From: Nevskia soli DSM 19509 | GTDB lineage: Bacteria; Pseudomonadota; Gammaproteobacteria; Nevskiales; Nevskiaceae | Assembly: GCF_000711955.1 (NCBI RefSeq) | Contig: NZ_KL543999.1 | Span: 181,938-245,937 of the forward strand | DNA: 64,000 bases | Direction of reading: 5' to 3' | Shown: in pieces, positions 7,952 to 18,199 of the stretch | Layout of the letters: every line of letters starts with the position of its first letter | Position numbering within the stretch: the first letter of the stretch is position 1 | Position numbers and translations under genes: made by a program | The notes under the pieces: model-generated | Database searches by the model: none | What the model saw: only the letters and a program-made list of their open reading frames with translations | What the model was told of the DNA's origin: nothing

Positions 7952-10426
7952 ATGTTCAATCGCAATGCGCTGAAACTAACGCCGATCGCCGTGGCCTGCT
8001 GCATGTTGCTCGCAGCATGCGGCAATGACGATAACGGTGGTTCTTCGAGTTCCTCGAGTTCGTCCAGCTCGTCGGGTTCTTCGAGTTCCTCAAGTTCCTC
8101 AAGTTCATCGAGTTCCTCGGGGTCGTCGGGCTCATCGAGTTCGTCGAGCTCGTCGGGTTCGGGGCCGACGGCTTCGACCTACACCGGCGTTGTGGTGTCC
8201 AGCGCCTTCGTCGCCGGCAGCAAGACCGGCAATCCGACCCTCAAGGCGGGCGTTTACACCGGCGCCACGGTTTGCGTGGACGCGAACGGCAACGGCAAGT
8301 GCGACGGCACGGAAACCACGGCGACGACCGACGGCTCCGGCAAGTTCACCCTGACCACGGCCGACACGGGCCAGATCATCGCCGACATCACCACTGCGGC
8401 CAAGAACACCGCGTCCGGCGCGACGGTTCCCAGCCACCTGGTCCTGCGCGCCTCCGCCGCGCAAGTTGCCGACCAGGGTGCGGACAAGATCGTCATCAGC
8501 CCGGCCTCGAGCGAAGTGCAGCGCCTGGTCGAGGCCAACGGCTCCTCCTACGCGGTCGAGAAAGCGAATCTTGCCTCCCGCCTGAGTGGTCCGGCTTTCG
8601 GCCAGGGCGTCACCTTCAGTGGCGTCGATGCGCTTGCCGACGTCAACACGCTGACCGGTGCCCAGCAGTATGCGATGCTGTATGAATACAACCAGTTGAG
8701 CAACCGTTATACCTACGCGACCACCAAGCTCGATCGCGGCGACAAGTACCCGGATGCGCTGGCCGTCGCCGGCGGCGATCCCCGGCTTGCCGGTGTTACG
8801 GGCATCACCTCGGGCGAGACGATTCCCGCCGATACGCGTACGACGATCACCTTCGCGCAGGCGCAGCAGGCCGCGTTCAATATCGAAGGCGTGCCGGCCT
8901 ACGACAACATTTTCATCATCATGCTTGAGAACAAGTCCACCGACGCGATTCTCGGCAATACGACACGTGCGCCGAACATCAACAACCTCCTCGGCAAGTA
9001 CAACCAGCTGACGACCTACTACTCGACCGGTAACCCGTCCGAGCCGAATTACACCGCGCTCGGCGGTGGCGACGACTGGGGCATCACCGACGACAACTGG
9101 TTCGGCTGCGGCGCCTTCGGCCCCAACGCGCCGACGGACGTCGCCTTCGTGGGAGGCACGGCCTCCGACGGTCAACCGCTGCCGGCGCAATCGGCGCTGC
9201 CGCCGCTGGACAAAGCTCACCTTGCCGGTTACAGCACCAATGCCGGCGACGCCTGCAGCTCGGCGCCGACCAGCGGCACCAACCACAACGAGCCGGGCGA
9301 CAACCTGTTCACCCTGCTGTCGAAGAGCGGTCTGACCTGGCGCACCTATAACGAGTCGATGAACCCAGGCCAGGACGTGCGTGCGGACAGCATCGCCGAT
9401 CCGGCGGTTGCCGACACGTACAACGAGACCAACACCGACGGCACGAATGTGACCGGCTCCCCCAACTTCGCGGTGGTGGGAGGCCTGTACAAGGTCAAGC
9501 ACGGTCCGTCGATGGCCTATCAGGCAGCGCGCAACCTGCCGGAGTTTGTCGCCGATACCCGCACCATCTTCGGTACGCAGTACACGGCGGCCGACTGGGC
9601 CAAGACCTCGGTCTACACCGTTCCGAAGGGCTGGATTTACGACCAGTTCGGTGCCGACCTCGCGGCCGGCGATGTGGGCAACGTCAACTTCATCATGCCC
9701 GACCAGTGCGACGACATGCACGGTGTCGGCAGCGATACGAGCTGCAGCAACAACAACAACGGCGAAACGGTAGGCATCACCCGTAGCGACATCTACATCA
9801 ACAAGGTCGTCGGTGCGATCCAGAGCTCGGCCCTGTGGAAGAATGCGCGGAAGCACGTCGCGATCGTGATCATGTTCGACGAAGGCGAAGGCTCCAGCAC
9901 CTCGTGCTGCGGCTGGAACGCGGCCGGTAAGGGTTCCGGCGACGCCCCGGTGACGGTGGATGCCAGCGGCAAGGCCACGAAGGGCGCGCAGCCGAGCGGT
10001 TACGACAACGGCAACAACGGCCACGGCAACTCGATCTTCGGCATCATCACCAATGCGCAGGATGCGGGCACGGCGCCGCTGGGCGTCAAGGACAGCGACG
10101 CCTACAGCCACTTCTCGCTGGTGCGCACGATTCAGGACATGTTCCAGATCGCTGACCCGGCTGCCGATGCTTCGTATCTGAACCGTGCGAAGTACACCGA
10201 GTTCTTCATCGCCGAGAATATCCTGGCCTTGCCGGAATTCAACAGCAGCGCGGATACGCACTTCGACTCCGTGCGTCCGATCAATCACGCCTATGTGATT
10301 CCGAAGACCTACGTGCAGAAGCTGAACCCGGCCGACATTTCGGGCGTCGGCGTGGGCGGTTCCGCGGTCACGCCGCAGACTGGTCCGGACGCGACCCAGA
10401 GCAACGTCTGGTCGTTGACGAAGTAA
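7952..10426 (+). CDS. Large phosphoesterase-family lipoprotein with poly-serine linker
   Basis: An 824-residue lipoprotein. The signal peptide ends in LLAAC (Cys ~25) and is followed by a Ser/Gly linker at residues ~32-72 made almost only of Ser runs broken by Gly, as in secreted enzymes of some gammaproteobacteria. Residues ~75-290 form an N-terminal region with a Ca-loop-like DANGNGKCDG segment near 110. The C-terminal half is a PF04185 phosphoesterase domain: YDNIFIIMLENKSTDAILGN (~residue 317), APNINNLL, a GHGNSIFGI segment (~690) and VIMFDEGEG (~640). The PF04185 core is more divergent than in the genes at 505 and 4435. A Pho-box-like promoter precedes it and a strong terminator follows, so it is probably transcribed alone. 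Confidence 0.82.
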   Translation: MFNRNALKLTPIAVACCMLLAACGNDDNGGSSSSSSSSSSSGSSSSSSSSSSSSSSGSSGSSSSSSSSGSGPTASTYTGVVVSSAFVAGSKTGNPTLKAGVYTGATVCVDANGNGKCDGTETTATTDGSGKFTLTTADTGQIIADITTAAKNTASGATVPSHLVLRASAAQVADQGADKIVISPASSEVQRLVEANGSSYAVEKANLASRLSGPAFGQGVTFSGVDALADVNTLTGAQQYAMLYEYNQLSNRYTYATTKLDRGDKYPDALAVAGGDPRLAGVTGITSGETIPADTRTTITFAQAQQAAFNIEGVPAYDNIFIIMLENKSTDAILGNTTRAPNINNLLGKYNQLTTYYSTGNPSEPNYTALGGGDDWGITDDNWFGCGAFGPNAPTDVAFVGGTASDGQPLPAQSALPPLDKAHLAGYSTNAGDACSSAPTSGTNHNEPGDNLFTLLSKSGLTWRTYNESMNPGQDVRADSIADPAVADTYNETNTDGTNVTGSPNFAVVGGLYKVKHGPSMAYQAARNLPEFVADTRTIFGTQYTAADWAKTSVYTVPKGWIYDQFGADLAAGDVGNVNFIMPDQCDDMHGVGSDTSCSNNNNGETVGITRSDIYINKVVGAIQSSALWKNARKHVAIVIMFDEGEGSSTSCCGWNAAGKGSGDAPVTVDASGKATKGAQPSGYDNGNNGHGNSIFGIITNAQDAGTAPLGVKDSDAYSHFSLVRTIQDMFQIADPAADASYLNRAKYTEFFIAENILALPEFNSSADTHFDSVRPINHAYVIPKTYVQKLNPADISGVGVGGSAVTPQTGPDATQSNVWSLTK

Positions 10427-10439
10427 TGTCACGGCATTG

Positions 10440-10472
10440 GCGTGGGGCGGTTCGCCCGCCCCACGCATTTTT
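10440..10472 (+). terminator. Rho-independent terminator
   Basis: Eleven-bp GC-rich stem (GCGTGGGGCGG, 10440-10450, with CCGCCCCACGC, 10456-10466, loop TTCGC), then ATTTTTA, 14 nt after the stop of the large phosphoesterase gene. A second hairpin with a TTCG loop follows at 10491-10508. Confidence 0.85.
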
Positions 10473-10610
10473 ACAGTGACGCAATGTGCCGGGCCGTTTC
10501 GACGGCCCGTCTTTGCTTGTGGCGTTCCGTGCCGAGCAGCACCCATTTCGGGGCGGTCGGCTGGAGTGAAGTGGTAACGAGGACCGGGAACCGGCCCGAG
10601 AAGGATTCAG

Positions 10611-12080
10611 ATGCGTACGAAATTCCATGTCGTTGCCGTATTCGGCGCGGTTCTGCTCATGCTGACGGCCTGTGGCGGTGGCGGAGTCGATAACAGCAGT
10701 AGCAGCAGCGGCAGCGGTGGTAGCAGCGGGAGTGGAAGTGGCAGCAGTAGTGGCGGGAGCAGCAGTGGCGGCAGTAGTTCGACGCTGGGCCTCGCGGCGC
10801 AGGTGGGGCAGAAGGCGTTTTTCGACAAGACCCTGTCCAGCGGCAAGAACATGTCGTGCGCGAGCTGCCACTCGCCGCAGTATGCTTACGGTCCGCCGAA
10901 CAGCCTGGCGGTACAACTTGGCTCCGACCCGGCGCAGTCGGGCGTCCGCGCGGTGCCGACGCTGCGCTACAAGGATGCTACGCCCCCATACGAGGATAAT
11001 GCGGCGAATCCGGACGGCGTGACCTTGCCCTCGGCGGGCGGCGGCTTCATGTTGGATGGCCGCGCATCAACGCTGGCCGAGCAGCCGGAATTGCCGCTGC
11101 TCAATCCGATCGAGATGAACAACCCCTCGAAGAGTGCCGTCGTGCAAGCGGTAAAGGACGGCCAGTATGCCGACCTGTTTGCGCAGGCTTACGGCGCGAA
11201 CGTGTTCAACGACACCGACTCGGCGTTTGCCGATCTGGGCCAGGCGATCCAGGCCTTCGAGCAGGAAGACCCCAGTTTCCATCCATACAGCAGCAAGTAC
11301 GATCTCTACGTCCACAACAAGCTTGGCGGCACGCTGACCGCTGCCGAGAATCGCGGCCTCAGGATTTTCAACACCGCCGAAGTCGCCAACTGCTCGGCCT
11401 GCCACTACGGCGGAGTCAACTTCAACGGCAACCAGGGACTGATGACGGACTTCACTTACCAGGCGATCGGCGCGCCGCGCAATGACAAGTCGATCCCCGG
11501 GAATCCTGATCCGATTCCGGCCAATGATGATCCGACCTATTACGACATGGGTCTGTGCGGTCCGTACCGCAGCGACCATACGCCGGCCAAGCTCGGTACG
11601 CCGGATCAATACTGTGGCCAGTTCAAGGTGCCGACGCTGCGCAACGTGGCGACGCGCAACGCGTTCTTCCACAACGGCGTGTTCCACTCGCTGAATCAGG
11701 TGGTGAACTTTTACAACACGCGCGACACCAACCCGGAGTATTGGTATCCGAGCACAGGTGGTTCCGGTACGCCGGTTGTCAATCCGACTTACGCGCTGCA
11801 GCCGACCTATGTGCCCGGCGCGACAGTGGCGAAGTTCAACGACCTGCCGCCCGAAGAACAGGTCAACGTCGACGAGGAAGTGCCCCTCGGTACCGGCATC
11901 ACGCCGCCGGACAATGTCAATGCAACCACACTCGGCGACGGCGTACAGCCGCGCGCGGCCGGCTCGACACCGTCGATCACCGATCAGCAGATCACCGATC
12001 TGGTTTGCTTCCTCAATATCCTGAGCGACGGTTATCAGGTTCCGGATGTGCAGCCGACCAGTGGCGCCTGTGTGAATTGA
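10611..12080 (+). CDS. Di-haem cytochrome c peroxidase-like lipoprotein with Ser/Gly linker
   Basis: A 489-residue MauG/CcpA-superfamily lipoprotein. The signal peptide ends in LTAC (Cys ~22), followed by a Ser/Gly linker at ~28-62 that holds the domain off the membrane. Haem sites are CASCH (~residue 84) and CSACH (~263). The usual NVATRNAFFHNGVFHSL motif is near 347. Near the C-terminus an extra segment (~380-460) separates this motif from the last helix (LVCFLNILSDGY). It is a second copy of the function at 6244, but the linker and C-terminal insertion differ. No Pho-box-like promoter was found directly upstream. Its substrate could be peroxide or a protein side chain. Confidence 0.83.
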   Translation: MRTKFHVVAVFGAVLLMLTACGGGGVDNSSSSSGSGGSSGSGSGSSSGGSSSGGSSSTLGLAAQVGQKAFFDKTLSSGKNMSCASCHSPQYAYGPPNSLAVQLGSDPAQSGVRAVPTLRYKDATPPYEDNAANPDGVTLPSAGGGFMLDGRASTLAEQPELPLLNPIEMNNPSKSAVVQAVKDGQYADLFAQAYGANVFNDTDSAFADLGQAIQAFEQEDPSFHPYSSKYDLYVHNKLGGTLTAAENRGLRIFNTAEVANCSACHYGGVNFNGNQGLMTDFTYQAIGAPRNDKSIPGNPDPIPANDDPTYYDMGLCGPYRSDHTPAKLGTPDQYCGQFKVPTLRNVATRNAFFHNGVFHSLNQVVNFYNTRDTNPEYWYPSTGGSGTPVVNPTYALQPTYVPGATVAKFNDLPPEEQVNVDEEVPLGTGITPPDNVNATTLGDGVQPRAAGSTPSITDQQITDLVCFLNILSDGYQVPDVQPTSGACVN

Positions 12081-12112
12081 TGGGCGCACGATACTTGATG
12101 GCCAATCCGACG

Positions 12113-12763
12113 ATGAAGCGGTACTGCACTGCGGGGTTCCTGGCAGTCCTCGCCTTGCTCGCTGCCTGCCACAACCCGCAGGCGCAAGTGCCCAATCGCG
12201 CCAACTTCACGGCGGCGATCAACGATTACCTCACGCAGCGGGGTCATCTGTGTCTCGCCAAGTACGAATGGCCGATTACCGTGACGGCGGCCGATCGGCA
12301 AGCGCGCAGCCTCGACGCGCAGCAAATGCCCGTGCTCGAAGCGCTCGGCCTTGTGACGGGCCACGATGTGGGCGAGGCGCGCGAGGGTGTGGTTGGTGCT
12401 GCGACGGCGCAGCCGGCGCGCGAATACGCGTTGACCACGGAAGGGCAGAAGTATTACCTGCACGTGCCGGTGGTGATTGCCACGGCCACGCGTCACGTTA
12501 CCCACCCGGCCGATTTCTGTGTAGCGACCTTGTCGCTGGATCGTTTGATCGGCTGGGAAAAGCCGCAGCCGCTCGATGGCCGCACCGTGACTTCGGTGCT
12601 GTTCACGTACAATATCGCCCCGGCGCCGTGGACGCAGACGCCGGACGCACGCCGTGTATTTCCTGTTGTGACGCATGCGGTCGAGAATGCCGGCACGCAG
12701 CAGTTGCGCCTGGGCGTGCATCTGACGAAGCGCGGCTGGATCGTCGACGAGTTGTCGGGATAG
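12113..12763 (+). CDS. Unknown lipoprotein, tandem paralogue A
   Basis: A 216-residue probable lipoprotein of unknown function. The start at 12113 (MKRYC) gives a clean signal peptide ending in LLAAC (Cys ~19). Shared motifs with the gene at 12863 are NFT-A-N/K-D-L--RG--CLA---WP near residue 30, YALT-EG-KYY near 108, HP-DFC-A-L-LD (~136), and APW...DARRVFP near 175. The Tyr-Ala-Leu-Thr...Gly segment resembles a winged-helix wing only superficially. It lies 32 bp after the peroxidase stop, so it is probably co-transcribed. No catalytic residues can be assigned; two conserved Cys could form a disulfide. Confidence 0.72.
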   Translation: MKRYCTAGFLAVLALLAACHNPQAQVPNRANFTAAINDYLTQRGHLCLAKYEWPITVTAADRQARSLDAQQMPVLEALGLVTGHDVGEAREGVVGAATAQPAREYALTTEGQKYYLHVPVVIATATRHVTHPADFCVATLSLDRLIGWEKPQPLDGRTVTSVLFTYNIAPAPWTQTPDARRVFPVVTHAVENAGTQQLRLGVHLTKRGWIVDELSG

Positions 12764-12862
12764 ACATCGCGATGATTCCTCCGGCTTGTATGCACTCATC
12801 CGGGAATGTGCGTCTCGCTGATTACCCGCTAAAACTTGTACTCCTGACGATGGACGAGTGAC

Positions 12863-13507
12863 ATGAAGTATCGTTTCCGCAAGATCCTGATGATGGTCGT
12901 GGCCTTGTCCATGCTCCCGGCGTGCGGCAGAAACAGCGATCCCGGTGCGCCGACGCGTGAGAACTTCACTTCGGCGCTCAAGGATGTCCTGGCCAAGCGC
13001 GGCGATGTGTGCTTGGCGATGTTCGATTGGCCGATGGACCTGACGCCGGCAGAAGCCGGCGCGGGTTCAAACCATGCCGTGCAACTTCCGGTGTTCGAAA
13101 AGCTGGGTCTTGCGACCAGCACGGTCATCGAGGTGCCGAAGACTGAGGAAAATCCGCAGGGTGTGATCAAACGCTACGCATTGACCGACGAGGGCCGCAA
13201 GTATTACAAGCCACATGCGTACACCAGCCGTAGCGGCGCCGAGCACCCGAACGATTTCTGCGCTGCGCAGATCAAGCTCGACAAGGTCATGAGCTGGGAG
13301 CTGGACAAGCACGACGCCCAACATCCCTCAGCGGTGGTCAGCTATACCTATCAGATCGAACCGGCGCCATGGATGCATGATCCCGATGCCCAGCGTGTAC
13401 TGCCGATGATCACGCGCGTCATCAACGGTGCCGGCGGCCGCCTGCAGCTGCATCAGGGCTTCACGCTCGGCGAGCATGGCTGGGTCGCCACTTCCGGTCC
13501 GGTGTGA
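12863..13507 (+). CDS. Unknown lipoprotein, tandem paralogue B
   Basis: A 214-residue protein clearly related to its upstream neighbour. The signal peptide ends in LPAC (Cys ~20), followed by ENFTSALKDVLAKRGDVCLA (~32), YALTDEGRKYYKPHAY (~103), HPNDFCAAQIKLDKVMSWE (~127) and YQIEPAPWMHDPDAQRVLP (~162). It most likely arose by tandem duplication and divergence. The ATG at 12863 is directly upstream of the signal peptide, and the next gene begins 4 bp after its stop, so translation is probably coupled. Function unknown; the context suggests a shared envelope role with the di-haem peroxidase or the 2-oxoglutarate oxygenase on either side. Confidence 0.72.
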   Translation: MKYRFRKILMMVVALSMLPACGRNSDPGAPTRENFTSALKDVLAKRGDVCLAMFDWPMDLTPAEAGAGSNHAVQLPVFEKLGLATSTVIEVPKTEENPQGVIKRYALTDEGRKYYKPHAYTSRSGAEHPNDFCAAQIKLDKVMSWELDKHDAQHPSAVVSYTYQIEPAPWMHDPDAQRVLPMITRVINGAGGRLQLHQGFTLGEHGWVATSGPV

Positions 13508-13511
13508 GGGC

Positions 13512-14393
13512 ATGGCCTCGCTCGTCCGCTTCGCGCCGGAACTGGGCCGCTGGCTGACGCAGAGCCTTGATCGTGGCCAGTCGCCGCAAGCGCTGGTCGG
13601 CATCATGAATCAGCGGGGCATGGACGCGCGCGCCGCGCAGGCGATCGTCGATGCCTTCGTCGACGCGCGTCAGCGCCGGCAGCCGGTGCCGGTCGACAGC
13701 GTCGAACTGCCGGAGGACGGCGCCTCGAGTGCCGCCGCTCGCCTGGCGCCGGGCACGCGCATCCACGCTGCCGGCCGCGAGATCGTCGTGTACTCGCGCG
13801 CCGCCGATCCGGTGTTCGCCGCGCTCGGCAACGTGCTCGATGCCGAGGAGTGCCGCATCCTGATCGAAATGGCGCGGCCGCGGCTGAAGCTGTCCACGCT
13901 GGTCGATCCGTTGACGGGCCAAGACATCGTCAGCGACAAGCGTACTAGCTACGGTATGTTCTTCCGGCTCGCCGAAAACGACTTCATCGCCCGCATCGAT
14001 CGCCGCCTGTCGGCGCTGACGAACCTGCCGATCGAGAACGGCGAGGGCCTCCAGGTGCTGCATTACCCGCTCGGCGCCAGCAGCGAGCCGCATTTCGATT
14101 ACCTGCTGCCGACGAATGCGGCGAACCGCGAGTCGATCGCGCGCAGCGGCCAGCGCGTCAGCACGCTCGTTGCCTACCTCAACGACGTGCCGGCCGGCGG
14201 GCAGACTGTATTCCCGACCTTGGGCTGGGCGGTATCGCCGCTGCGTGGCAACGCTGTCTATTTCGAGTATTGCGACGACGCGGGTCGCGTTGATCCGCGC
14301 TCGCTGCACGCCAGCGCGCCGGTGACGCAAGGCGAGAAATGGGTCGTGACGAAGTGGATGCGGCAGCGGCGGTTTGTCTCGGCCGGAAGCTGA
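13512..14393 (+). CDS. 2-oxoglutarate/Fe(II) oxygenase, prolyl 4-hydroxylase-like
   Basis: A 293-residue cytoplasmic enzyme expected to hydroxylate prolyl or related residues using O2, 2-oxoglutarate and Fe(II). The C-terminal double-stranded beta-helix has the full ligand set: HFDYLLP (H-x-D near residue 196), a distal His in LHASAPVTQGEKWVVTKW (~268) and the 2OG-binding Lys (~278). A helical N-terminal region (1-80) precedes it. The start at 13512 avoids overlap with the upstream gene. It has no signal peptide, so any exported substrate must be modified before export. It closes the plus-strand locus that begins with a collagen-like lipoprotein. The family also includes EF-Tu and small-molecule hydroxylases. 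Confidence 0.83.
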   Translation: MASLVRFAPELGRWLTQSLDRGQSPQALVGIMNQRGMDARAAQAIVDAFVDARQRRQPVPVDSVELPEDGASSAAARLAPGTRIHAAGREIVVYSRAADPVFAALGNVLDAEECRILIEMARPRLKLSTLVDPLTGQDIVSDKRTSYGMFFRLAENDFIARIDRRLSALTNLPIENGEGLQVLHYPLGASSEPHFDYLLPTNAANRESIARSGQRVSTLVAYLNDVPAGGQTVFPTLGWAVSPLRGNAVYFEYCDDAGRVDPRSLHASAPVTQGEKWVVTKWMRQRRFVSAGS

Positions 14394-14430
14394 AGCCGGC
14401 ATCCGGGGAGTCAGCGGCGCGTAATGAGAC

Positions 14431-14458
14431 CTGGTCCCCCGGCTTTCGCCGGTGTGAC
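14431..14458. repeat. Degenerate copy of the GTCAT-CCGGCGAAAGCCGG dispersed repeat
   Basis: CTGGT...CCGGCTTTCGCCGG...GTGAC lies between convergent oxygenase and uvrB genes. It is related to the two copies at 29365-29444. The CCGGC-TTTC-GCCGG hairpin may act as a bidirectional transcription barrier. Confidence 0.55.
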
Positions 14459-14475
14459 GATCTGGTCGAGGAGTG

Positions 14476-16551
<2,076 letters not shown>

Positions 16552-16759
16552 GGCTCTGGAAATGGGGCGAAAAGGGGGAATTCAGGGGAGAATTTGCGTA
16601 TCATTCTGCGCCCTTCAAGTGTGCGGCGGCCAATCGGCCGCCTGCCGACTCCCCTCTACCTCCGGGAGAGGGGAGGGCCGATCGCGGAGCGATTGGCGGG
16701 GTGAGGGAAGTCCGGGAACCGGGCTTCGAGACCGCTAAAATTTTTACGAGGAATCTATT

Positions 16760-17935
16760 GTGGAACTCGCCGAACGCGTCCGCCGCATCAAGCCTTCGCC
16801 CACTCTCGCCGTGACCGCCAAGGCGGCCGAGCTGAAAGCGCAGGGCAAGGATGTGCTCTCGCTGGGCGCCGGCGAGCCCGATTTCGATACCCCCGCGCAC
16901 GTCAAGGCCGCGGCCGAGAAGGCCATCCGCGACGGGTTTACCAAGTACACCGCAGTCGGCGGCACGCCTAGCCTCAAGAAGGCCATCGCCGCCAAGCACG
17001 CCCGCGATAACGGCCTGGAATACAGCGCCGCGCAGATCCTGGTGTCCTGCGGTGGCAAGCAGTCCTGCTACAACCTGTGCCAGGCCTTGCTCAACCACGG
17101 CGATGAGGTGATCATCCCGGCCCCGTACTGGGTCAGCTATCCGGACATGGTGCTGCTGGCCGACGGCAAGCCGGTGATCATCGAAACCACCCCGGAAACG
17201 CGCCTGAAGATCACCCCGGCCCAGCTGGAGGCCGCGATCACCCCGCGCACCCGCCTGATCTTCCTCAACAGCCCCTCGAACCCCTCCGGCATGGCCTACA
17301 GCAAGGCCGAGCTGACGGCGCTGGGCGAGGTGCTGCGCAAGCATCCGCGCATCATCATCGCCACCGATGACATGTACGAGAAGATCCTGTGGACGGCGGA
17401 GCCTTTCGCCAACATCGTCAACGCCTGCCCGGACCTGTACGAGCGCACGGTGGTGATCCATGCAGTGTCCAAGACCTACGCCATGACCGGCTGGCGCATC
17501 GGCTGGGCCTGCGGGCCCAAGGCCCTGATCACGCCCATGGCCGACATCCAGAGCCAGAGCACGTCCAACCCTTGCTCGATCTCCCAGGTGGCGGCCGAAG
17601 CCGCGCTCAACGGCGACCAGTCCTGCGTGGCGGAAATGACGGTGGCGTTCAAGCGCCGCCATGACCTTCTGGTGGCTGGTCTGAACACCATTCCCGGCAT
17701 CAGCTGCCAGCCGGGCGACGGCACCTTCTATGCCTTCCCCAACGCCCAGGGCCTGATCGACAAGCTCGGCGTGAAGGACGACCTGGCGTTGTCCGACCTG
17801 CTGCTGCAGCAGGCCCTGGTGGCCCTGGTGCCGGGCTCGGCCTTCGGCACGCCGGGACACCTGCGCCTGTCCTTCGCCACCAGCGACGAAGTGCTGAAGA
17901 AGTGCCTGGAACGCATCGCTGCAATTGCCAAATAA
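16760..17935 (+). CDS. Pyridoxal-phosphate aspartate-type aminotransferase (class I)
   Basis: A 391-residue aminotransferase, likely aspartate/prephenate-type (class I beta), moving amino groups between aspartate and 2-oxoglutarate in the cytoplasm. The pyridoxal-phosphate lysine is in AVSKTYAMTGWRIGW (~residue 236). The cofactor-anchoring Asn/Asp/Tyr positions are in LNSPSNPSGMAY and TDDMYEKI, and the substrate-carboxylate Arg is in LRLSFATS near the C-terminus. The start is a GTG at 16760 with GAGGA 9-13 nt upstream. It is divergent from uvrB. No transcriptional partner is evident; tRNA-Asn lies downstream. Confidence 0.9.
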   Translation: MELAERVRRIKPSPTLAVTAKAAELKAQGKDVLSLGAGEPDFDTPAHVKAAAEKAIRDGFTKYTAVGGTPSLKKAIAAKHARDNGLEYSAAQILVSCGGKQSCYNLCQALLNHGDEVIIPAPYWVSYPDMVLLADGKPVIIETTPETRLKITPAQLEAAITPRTRLIFLNSPSNPSGMAYSKAELTALGEVLRKHPRIIIATDDMYEKILWTAEPFANIVNACPDLYERTVVIHAVSKTYAMTGWRIGWACGPKALITPMADIQSQSTSNPCSISQVAAEAALNGDQSCVAEMTVAFKRRHDLLVAGLNTIPGISCQPGDGTFYAFPNAQGLIDKLGVKDDLALSDLLLQQALVALVPGSAFGTPGHLRLSFATSDEVLKKCLERIAAIAK

Positions 17936-17957
17936 CAGAATAAAAGTCTGAAAAGGA

Positions 17958-17985
17958 TTGCGTTGTGACGCATGTTGGCTAAAAT
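17958..17985 (+). promoter_or_regulatory. Promoter of tRNA-Asn
   Basis: -35 TTGCGT (17958-17963), 16 bp, -10 TAAAAT (17980-17985), then a GC-rich segment of the kind typical of stringently controlled tRNA promoters. The mature tRNA starts 16 nt after the -10. Confidence 0.6.
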
Positions 17986-18001
17986 ATGCGTCCTGTCGTA
18001 T

Positions 18002-18077
18002 TCCTCGATAGCTCAGTCGGTAGAGCAGTTGACTGTTAATCAGCGGGTCGTTGGTTCGAGTCCAACTCGAGGAGCCA
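18002..18077 (+). tRNA. tRNA-Asn (GTT)
   Basis: A complete 76-nt cloverleaf with encoded CCA. Acceptor arms TCCTCGA (18002-18008) and TCGAGGA (18067-18073) are followed by discriminator G and CCA (18075-18077). Anticodon GTT is at 18035-18037. The T-arm contains GGTTCGAGTCC. Confidence 0.97.
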
Positions 18078-18101
18078 CGACAGGTAATTGATTTAGAAAA
18101 C

Positions 18102-18133
18102 AAAAATGGCGATCTTCGGATCGCCATTTTTTT
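18102..18133 (+). terminator. Rho-independent terminator after tRNA-Asn
   Basis: AATGGCGATC-TTCG-GATCGCCATT (10-bp stem, UUCG tetraloop) followed by TTTTTG. The A-run on the 5' side makes it potentially bidirectional. Confidence 0.92.
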
Positions 18134-18199
18134 GTTTCGCGGATGGCCCGGGCCTTGCGGGCTCTTGATTGAGTACTCAAGCATCCCAATCAAGTTCGC

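Noticed and set aside
8038..8162. Low-complexity Ser-codon repeat as a mobile or assembly artefact
   Set aside because: The frame is kept throughout and Ser/Gly linkers also occur in the peroxidase at 10611, so it is a genuine linker.
11555..12112. Longer N-terminus for the lipoprotein at 12113
   Set aside because: The extension overlaps the peroxidase gene in another frame, while MKRYC gives a clean lipoprotein signal peptide.
16552..16650. SOS (LexA) box upstream of uvrB
   Set aside because: No CTG-N10-CAG or close variant is visible in this region.
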